From the NCBI RefSeq assembly GCF_030408575.1, contig NZ_CP047047.1, positions 2,349,275 through 2,413,274 on the forward strand: a stretch of DNA of 64,000 nucleotides, read 5' to 3'. The translations under genes and the position numbers were made by a program. The notes under the pieces are model-generated. The model had not been told where the DNA came from and ran no database searches. It worked only from the letters and a program-made list of their open reading frames with translations. The DNA comes from Corynebacterium auris (GTDB taxonomy: Bacteria; Actinomycetota; Actinomycetes; Mycobacteriales; Mycobacteriaceae). How positions within the stretch are numbered: position 1 is the stretch's first letter; each line of letters opens with the position of its first letter. Shown here in pieces: positions 58,947 through 64,000 of the stretch.

Positions 58947-59660
58947 TTACCGCACCTCCCAGCGCAAGGCGTTGTCCACGCGCGGCACCCAGAAGCGCAC
59001 GAGCAGGAGCACGAAGTACGCGCTCAGCGCCACCATGAGCACGTTGGCGGGGGTGAGCAGGGCGCACAGCGCCCCGATCCCCCCGGCGATCAGCACCGCG
59101 GAGATGTCCCGTGAGGACACAAACGCCTCGTAGGCCAGAACGACGAACAGGGCGGTGAGGGCGAAGCCCAGGCCCTCCAGGTCCTCCGGCAGGGCGCGCC
59201 CCGAGACCGCGCCGAGGGTACTCGAGGCCACCCAGATCGCCTGGCACATGATCTGGGTGGTCAAAAGCCACGTCCCGGAGCGGACGGGGCGCACGGAGGC
59301 GATGGCGTAGGCTTCGTCGATCAGCGCGTAGGTGGAGTACGCCTTGCCCAGCGGCGAGGAAATCAGGTGGCGCGGATAGGTCAGGCCGTAAAAAATGTGG
59401 CGGAAGTTCACCATAAAACCCGTCACCAGCGCTGACAGGGGGCCGACGCCGCTCAAGATCATGTTGAGCGCGAGAAACTCCATCGAACCGGCGTAAATGA
59501 CGATGGAGAAGATCGGGGCCCACCACCACGCGAAACCCGACTGCGTGATCAGCAGGCCGAGCGCGAGACCCAGCGGGATCAGGCCGAAGGCGACGGGCCA
59601 GGCGTCCCTAACGCCGGCGCGGATCTCGCCGCCGCGGGAAGCCCCGGCGGAAGTGTTCAT
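58947..59660 (-). CDS. brnF: AzlC/BrnF large subunit of the branched-chain amino acid exporter
   Basis: The 237-residue protein has the AzlC core: DAWPVAFGLIPLGLALGLLI, SIVIYAGSMEFLALNMI, TGFMVNFRHIFYGLTYPRHL and YALIDEAYAI. Six to seven helices are predicted. Together with BrnE it forms the export channel for branched-chain amino acids and methionine. It begins at ATG 59660, 10 bp downstream of the AlgH stop on the same strand, so the three genes may share a transcript. Confidence 0.92.
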   Translation of the reverse strand: MNTSAGASRGGEIRAGVRDAWPVAFGLIPLGLALGLLITQSGFAWWWAPIFSIVIYAGSMEFLALNMILSGVGPLSALVTGFMVNFRHIFYGLTYPRHLISSPLGKAYSTYALIDEAYAIASVRPVRSGTWLLTTQIMCQAIWVASSTLGAVSGRALPEDLEGLGFALTALFVVLAYEAFVSSRDISAVLIAGGIGALCALLTPANVLMVALSAYFVLLLVRFWVPRVDNALRWEVR

Positions 59661-59670
59661 GGCGGGCTCC

Positions 59671-60279
59671 CTAGCTGTCCTGGATGTCGGCGGGAAACGT
59701 GGAAAAAAGAGGCAGGGGCATTGCTTGGCGACGCATCACGTCGCCCCACAGATCCGCCGCGGCGGGCGCCACCACGTCCGAGGGCAGCGCGGGGGCGACG
59801 AACCAATCGCCGCGCTCGATCTCCCCGTCGAGCTGCCCCGGCTCCCACTGCGCGGTGCCCACGAAGATACGCACCCCCTCAAGCGCGTCGCCCACCTCGA
59901 GCGGGTGGGCGTGCAGGTCCAGGTGAACCAGGCGGTTGGCCAGCCGGGTGAACTGCGAGTACTCCTCGATGGCCACGCCGTTTTTGGTCACGCCCACCGC
60001 CACGCCGGCCTGGGGGCGCACCGGCCCGCCGAGGTAGAGCGCGCGCGGCGCGGCCACGAGCGCCTCCCACTCGGGCAGCACGTTCTGCACCGCCACGTCG
60101 GTGCGCCGGTTGAGCACCACCCCCAGCGTCCCGGCGGCGGAGTGCCCAAGGACGAGCACGACGGTGCGCGCGAACTCATCGGAGCCCATCCCGGGCGCCG
60201 CGACGAGAAGCGAGCCGGCCTCGGGCTCGCTGCGCTCCAGCGCGTTGAACAGTCGATCGGCGTAGAAGAACTCAGGCAT
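59671..60279 (-). CDS. YqgE/AlgH family protein
   Basis: The 202-residue protein has the UPF0301 signatures: LLVAAPGMGSDEFARTVVLVL near residue 25, then VLGHSAAGTLGVVLNRRTDV, ALYLGGPVRP and a C-terminal GYAGW-like region replaced by WEPGQLDGEIERGDWFVA. The family is widespread, cytoplasmic and linked to envelope or transcription phenotypes without an assigned activity. Its ATG lies inside the end of the CCA-enzyme gene (8-bp overlap), indicating coupling. Confidence 0.93.
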   Translation of the reverse strand: MPEFFYADRLFNALERSEPEAGSLLVAAPGMGSDEFARTVVLVLGHSAAGTLGVVLNRRTDVAVQNVLPEWEALVAAPRALYLGGPVRPQAGVAVGVTKNGVAIEEYSQFTRLANRLVHLDLHAHPLEVGDALEGVRIFVGTAQWEPGQLDGEIERGDWFVAPALPSDVVAPAAADLWGDVMRRQAMPLPLFSTFPADIQDS

Positions 60280-61774
60280 TTTCGGCCTCCCACCACTTCT
60301 TCAGCTCGGCCACGGCCTCCTCGTGGTCCAGCTCGCCGCGCTCGAGGCGCAGCTCCTTCATGTGCGACCAGGCCCGGCCCACCGCAGGCCCCGGCTCCAG
60401 CCCGAGGATCTCCATGATCTCGTTGCCGTCGAGGTCGGGGCGCACCCGCGCGAGATCCTCCTTGGCGGCGAGCTCCGCGATGCGCTCCTCGAGGTGGTCG
60501 TAGGAGCGCTGGAGGCGGCGCGCCTTCTTCGGGTTTCGCGTGGTGCAGTCCGCGCGCACCAGCTTGTTCAGCCGCGGCAGCAGCTCGCCGGCGTCGGTGA
60601 CGTAGCGGCGCACCGCCGAGTCCGTCCACTGGCCCTCGCCGAAGCCGTGGAAGCGCATGTGCAGATACACCAGCTGGCCCACGTCCTCCACGACGTGCTT
60701 GGGGTACTTCAGCTTGCGCATCCGCTTGCGCGCCATCTTGGCGCCCACGACCTCGTGGTGGTGGAAGCTCACCCCGCCTCCTTCCTTCACCGCGCGGGTG
60801 TCGGGCTTGCCGATGTCGTGCAAGAGCGCCGCCCACCGCAGCTTCAGGTCGGGGCCCTCCTCCTCGAGCTCGGTGGCCTGGCGCAGCACCGTCAGCGAGT
60901 GGCGGTAGACGTCCTTGTGCTGCATGTGCTCATCCATCTCCAGGCGCAGGGCCGGTACCTCGGGCAGCACGACCTCGGCGAGGCCCGTCTCCACCAGCAG
61001 GTCCATGCCCGCCCAGGGGCGCGCGCCCAGCATGAGCTTGTCCAGTTCCGCCTGGACGCGCTCGGCGGTAATCCGCCCGATCTCGGGCGCCATCGCCTCC
61101 ATCGCCTCGCGCACGCGGTCGGCCACCGCGAAATCGAGCTGGGAGACGAAACGGGCGGCGCGCAGCATGCGCAGCGGGTCGTCGCGGAAGGACACCTCGG
61201 GCGCCTGCGGCGTATCCAGGCGGCGGTGCAGGACGTCGTCGATGCCGCCGACTGGGTCGTGGAAGCGCGGCGCCAGTGTGCCGTCGTCAAGCGAAAGCTC
61301 GATGGCCATCGCGTTGCAGGCGAAGTCGCGGCGCACCAGGTCGCCTTCGAGCGAGTCGCCGAAGGTGACCTCCGGGTTGCGGGTCACGCCGTCGTACAGG
61401 TCGGAGCGAAACGTCGTGATCTCCACCTGCTGGCCCCGCAGCACCGCCGAGACCGTGCCAAACTCGATGCCGGTGTCCCACACCTTCTCGCCCCACGCCT
61501 CGAGCACCTCGCGGATCACCCCGGGCCGGGCGGAGGTGGTGAAGTCGAGGTCGTTGCCGAGGCGGCCCAGCATCGCGTCGCGCACCGGCCCCCCGACGAG
61601 GTAGAGAGACTCGCCCTTCTCCGCGAACCGCGCCGCCAGGGGCTCGAGCACGCCTGCGAGCTTCTCGACGGCCCGCTGCGCCCGCGCCAGCAACGCCTCG
61701 CGCGCAAACGGGTCAGCCGGATCGGGCAGGTCAAACACGGGTGCGTAGTTATCTCGGTTGTCTGGCGTTGTCAC
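60272..61774 (-). CDS. cca: CCA-adding tRNA nucleotidyltransferase with HD domain
   Basis: Start is GTG 61774 (VTTPDNRDNYAPVF), about 8 bases after an AAGGTGG; the longer frame crosses the divergent NUDIX gene. The 500-residue protein has the class II nucleotidyltransferase motif LVGGPVRDAMLG and DLDFTTSA with the two catalytic Asp, then motifs VRRDFACNAMAI and DPLRMLRAARFVSQL. An HD domain (LLHDIGKPDTR, about residue 335) follows. This is the actinobacterial PcnA-type layout. It adds or repairs the 3' CCA of tRNAs; the HD part is probably a phosphohydrolase. The neighbours NUDIX and AlgH are the usual ones near the corynebacterial origin. Confidence 0.93.
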   Translation of the reverse strand: MTTPDNRDNYAPVFDLPDPADPFAREALLARAQRAVEKLAGVLEPLAARFAEKGESLYLVGGPVRDAMLGRLGNDLDFTTSARPGVIREVLEAWGEKVWDTGIEFGTVSAVLRGQQVEITTFRSDLYDGVTRNPEVTFGDSLEGDLVRRDFACNAMAIELSLDDGTLAPRFHDPVGGIDDVLHRRLDTPQAPEVSFRDDPLRMLRAARFVSQLDFAVADRVREAMEAMAPEIGRITAERVQAELDKLMLGARPWAGMDLLVETGLAEVVLPEVPALRLEMDEHMQHKDVYRHSLTVLRQATELEEEGPDLKLRWAALLHDIGKPDTRAVKEGGGVSFHHHEVVGAKMARKRMRKLKYPKHVVEDVGQLVYLHMRFHGFGEGQWTDSAVRRYVTDAGELLPRLNKLVRADCTTRNPKKARRLQRSYDHLEERIAELAAKEDLARVRPDLDGNEIMEILGLEPGPAVGRAWSHMKELRLERGELDHEEAVAELKKWWEAENA

Positions 61775-61846
61775 CCCCACCACCTTACCCGGCCAAAACG
61801 CCCCTCCCGACAGCCCTGTTAAATACCACAAAAGCACGTGGGGGGA

Positions 61847-61852
61847 TACGAT
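61847..61852 (+). promoter_or_regulatory. -10 hexamer of the NUDIX gene
   Basis: TACGAT ends 7 bases before the ATG at 61860, with no ribosome binding site, again a leaderless arrangement. Confidence 0.4.
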
Positions 61853-61859
61853 GTAGCGA

Positions 61860-62651
61860 ATGAGTGAGACAACGAGGCCCAGCTCGGGCGACTCCGGCAG
61901 CCCGAAGGGCGAGGGTCCCCGCAGGCGCGGACGGCGCCGCCGCGGGTCTCGTCCTGCCGGAAAAGCCCAATCCGGAAAGGCACAGTCCGGAAAGGCACAG
62001 TCTGGGAAGGCACAGTCTGGGAAGGCACAGTCCGGAAGGTCACAGGCCGGGAAAAACGCCAGGAAAGGGAAGAGGAAAAGGAGCGACTCGCCCCGCGGGC
62101 GCTCCCCGCGCTCCGTGCAGCGTCGGCCCCAGCGCGCGGACTCCGCGATGGAAACGCGCGACGAGACGTCGGCAGGCGGGCTCGTTGTCTCCGGCATGGC
62201 CGAAGCGGTCGGGCCCGGCGGGAAGGTCGACCTCTCGCGCATCTACGTCGCGCTGATCGGCCGGCTGGACAAGCGCGGGCGCCTGCTGTGGTCCATGCCG
62301 AAGGGCCACGTCGAGGCGGGGGAGCACCAGTGGACCACCGCCGAGCGGGAGGTATGGGAGGAAACCGGGATCTCCGGGGAGGCCTTCGAAACCCTCGGCG
62401 TGATCGACTACTGGTTCGTCTCCGAGGGGGTGCGCATCCACAAGACGGTGCACCACAACCTGCTGCGCTACGTCGACGGGGTGCTCAACGACGAAGACCC
62501 GGAGGTCACCGAGGTGGCCTGGGTGCCGATGAGCGGGCTCATCGAGCACCTCGCGTACGCCGACGAGCGCAAGCTCGCCCGCATCGCGCACGACCGCATG
62601 CCCGCGCTGGCCAGAAAGGAAGCCAAAGCCGGAAGGGCGACCCCCCGATGA
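61860..62651 (+). CDS. NUDIX hydrolase with basic repeat-rich N-terminus
   Basis: The 263-residue protein has two parts. Residues 1-95 are extremely basic and low-complexity, with GKAQS repeated in tandem between about 37 and 62. Residues 105-255 are a NUDIX domain. GHVEAGEHQWTTAEREVWEE followed by TGI matches the NUDIX box GX5EX7REUXEEXGU, so a metal-dependent pyrophosphohydrolase acting on a nucleotide derivative or capped RNA is expected. The basic tail may bind RNA, DNA or the ribosome. The gene is divergent from cca and overlaps the next gene by ATGA. Confidence 0.88.
   Translation: MSETTRPSSGDSGSPKGEGPRRRGRRRRGSRPAGKAQSGKAQSGKAQSGKAQSGKAQSGRSQAGKNARKGKRKRSDSPRGRSPRSVQRRPQRADSAMETRDETSAGGLVVSGMAEAVGPGGKVDLSRIYVALIGRLDKRGRLLWSMPKGHVEAGEHQWTTAEREVWEETGISGEAFETLGVIDYWFVSEGVRIHKTVHHNLLRYVDGVLNDEDPEVTEVAWVPMSGLIEHLAYADERKLARIAHDRMPALARKEAKAGRATPR
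61957..62046 (+). repeat. Six tandem 15-bp units encoding GKAQS
   Basis: Units starting at 61957, 61972, 61987, 62002, 62017 and 62032 follow the pattern CCGGAAAGGCACAGT. The middle copies are identical or nearly so and the outer ones have diverged. The repeat keeps the frame because its length is a multiple of three. Copy number could vary by slippage. Confidence 0.9.
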
Positions 62652-64000
62652 GGCGCGCGCCCCGGGTGTGCGCCGCCGCCCTGGCAGGCGCCCTCACCTT
62701 TGCCCTCGTCCCCGCCGCCGGGGGCATCGCCATCCCCACCAACCCGGACAACCCCGCGGTGGCGGAGCTGTGGGTCAACCCCAACATCCGGCCGGGGGAG
62801 GGCGAGCGCGCCACCGTCGAACTCGTCGCCGGGCCCGAATCCATCGCCGCCCACGACCCAGTGAACGTCACGCTGCGGGTCACCAACACCTCCAACGACA
62901 CGCTGACCGGCCTGAGCGTGACCCCCCGGCGCGGGCCCGCCACCGGCTCGCCCGAGGATCAGCGGGCCGCGGCGATCGCCGATATCGGCGAGTACTCGGT
63001 GGTGGGGCGCCCGAGGGACGTCGATAAGCAACTGGCCCCGGGCGAGAGCACGGAGCTGGACCTGGAAATCCTCGAGGACGAGCTGCCGCTGCCGGGCCTG
63101 GCCACCTACCCGCTCATGTTCGCCCTGGCCGATGAGGCGGAGGTGCTGGACACGGAGCGCTTCCACCTCGACGTGCACGGCGAAGACGCCGGGCCCGCGC
63201 CCGGGCTCACCGCGCTGTTCCCGCTGTCCGCCCCCATCGACATCGTGCCCGGCGAAACGGGCCAGGCCCCGGAGACCCCGCCGCTGGTCCTCGCCTCGGA
63301 GAGCCTCGCCGGCGAACTCGCCGAGGGCGGGCGGCTGAGCTCGCTACTCGACGTCTACGACCACGCCACCTCCGACCCCGCCGTCGCCTCCGCGACCTGC
63401 CTCGCCATCGACCCGGCGCTCGTGGACACCGCCGAGCGGATGTCGCGCGGCTACACCGTCGCCCCGACGCGCCCCGACATCGCGCAGGAACCCCAGCGCC
63501 TGCGCGACAGCTGGGGCAGCGACACCGCGACCCCGGACGGGGAGGCGGGCCGCGGCAGCGCGGACGCTCAAGCCTGGCTGGAGCGGCTTGCCGCCATCGC
63601 CGCCGAGCGCTGCATCCTCGCTTTACCCTGGGCGAATGCTGACCTCAACGCCGTGGCGCGCACCGGCGACGTGTGGCTCATGCGCGAAGCCGTCGAGCGC
63701 GGGCCCTTCACCTTAGGCCGCGTCCTCGACGCCACCGGTCTGCTCAACGTCGTGCTCCCCGCGGCCGGCTACGTCGACGCGGAGGCCGCGCCCGGTGTGG
63801 GCTGGGCCGATCACATGCGTTCGACCGTCCCCACCGGCGGCATGAGCGGGGCGTGGGACGCGGGCCAGGCGCAGGCGGGGACCGGGGCGAGCCGGCGCGT
63901 CGAGGGCGAGCAGCGCACCACCCTCGACCGCCAGGACCTGCCCGGCGCGGGCGGGGTAGCGGCGCCCGAACCGCAACAACCGGTGCGGGCGCTCGTCGCC
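62648..64000 (+). CDS. DUF6049-like secreted/membrane protein, 3' end outside the window
   Basis: An ATG overlapping the NUDIX stop (ATGA) opens a frame that remains open to the last base: 451 codons, incomplete. The N-terminus is a signal peptide (MRRAPRVCAAALAGALTFAL, cleavage near AAGGIA). The mature part starts with a bacterial-immunoglobulin-like domain (ELWVNPNIRPGEGERATVE, VNVTLRVTNTSNDTLTGLSV). It continues with an alpha/beta region (LLDVYDHATSDPAVASATCL, AIDPALVDTAERMSRGY). This is the layout of the DUF6049 family, which lies between the NUDIX gene and the MviN-like flippase gene near the corynebacterial origin. Function unknown, probably cell-envelope related. Confidence 0.8.
   Translation, partial: MRRAPRVCAAALAGALTFALVPAAGGIAIPTNPDNPAVAELWVNPNIRPGEGERATVELVAGPESIAAHDPVNVTLRVTNTSNDTLTGLSVTPRRGPATGSPEDQRAAAIADIGEYSVVGRPRDVDKQLAPGESTELDLEILEDELPLPGLATYPLMFALADEAEVLDTERFHLDVHGEDAGPAPGLTALFPLSAPIDIVPGETGQAPETPPLVLASESLAGELAEGGRLSSLLDVYDHATSDPAVASATCLAIDPALVDTAERMSRGYTVAPTRPDIAQEPQRLRDSWGSDTATPDGEAGRGSADAQAWLERLAAIAAERCILALPWANADLNAVARTGDVWLMREAVERGPFTLGRVLDATGLLNVVLPAAGYVDAEAAPGVGWADHMRSTVPTGGMSGAWDAGQAQAGTGASRRVEGEQRTTLDRQDLPGAGGVAAPEPQQPVRALVA

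Noticed and set aside
1..64000. tRNA or rRNA genes
   Set aside because: No cloverleaf-like segments with a TTCGANTC arm or rRNA-like conserved stretches were found.

Overview
The window is high-GC, and its gene content and order point to a Corynebacterium: trpEGD-C(F)-B-A behind a WWW leader peptide, brnF/brnE-type exporter genes, an ArsR with the corynebacterial Cys-Cys...Cys arrangement, a mycothiol-type ArsC, a type II-C CRISPR system like that of C. diphtheriae, and an order cca / NUDIX / DUF6049-like protein at the right end. Five ParB-binding parS palindromes lie at 12.4, 33.6, 50.0, 54.3 and 58.3 kb. With the gene order, they suggest that oriC lies a short distance beyond the right edge.

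Region by region. (1) 1-5.7 kb: the end of a DcuC-like carrier, an unrecognised 602-residue membrane protein, an M20 amidohydrolase broken by a homopolymer frameshift, a secreted SGNH esterase, and a decayed DUF1963 gene. (2) 5.8-31.7 kb: a defence island. It holds a complete type I Wadjet operon (jetABCD), a 1497-residue SF1 helicase with a C-terminal Vsr/DUF559-like nuclease, a Fic protein, an Mrr remnant, an intact Mrr, a single-polypeptide (type ISP) restriction-modification enzyme, IS256-type debris, a 15-repeat CRISPR array and cas2-cas1-cas9 with a tracrRNA immediately upstream of cas9. A broken gene of unknown family (31.8-32.4 kb) borders the island. (3) 32.6-36.4 kb: a lipoprotein and a divergent arsenic cluster (arsR-monooxygenase / acr3-arsC) with an operator between the two arms. 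(4) 36.4-44.7 kb: a leftward operon that reads as uptake and CoA-dependent degradation of a dicarboxylate, most plausibly glutarate. It contains a class III CoA-transferase, a TAXI-TRAP binding protein and fused permease, a fused 3-oxoacid CoA-transferase, a glutaryl-CoA dehydrogenase-like enzyme and an MFS transporter. A 19-bp palindrome sits upstream. (5) 44.8-49.9 kb: a DUF5129/TPM-like protein and partner, a MalK/UgpC-type ATPase, a dicarboxylate/cation symporter and an SdpI-like protein. (6) 50.0-56.9 kb: the trp operon with promoter, leader peptide and attenuator. (7) 56.9-64 kb: a Rieske lipoprotein, a BASS transporter, a small DUF6881-like protein, brnFE, AlgH, the CCA-adding enzyme, a NUDIX protein with a repeat-rich N-terminus, and the start of a DUF6049-like secreted protein.

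The most unusual observations are the tracrRNA-cas9 arrangement with a predicted extended -10 in every CRISPR repeat; parS sites built into coding sequence (a TrpC-TrpF linker, a monooxygenase C-terminus and a start codon); an 11-bp motif CGTCGANAAGC that occurs about 19 times irrespective of reading frame; and several decayed duplicates (Fic, Mrr, IS256 ends) that record how the defence island grew. All identifications come from reading the sequence and from knowledge of the families. No database search was possible.
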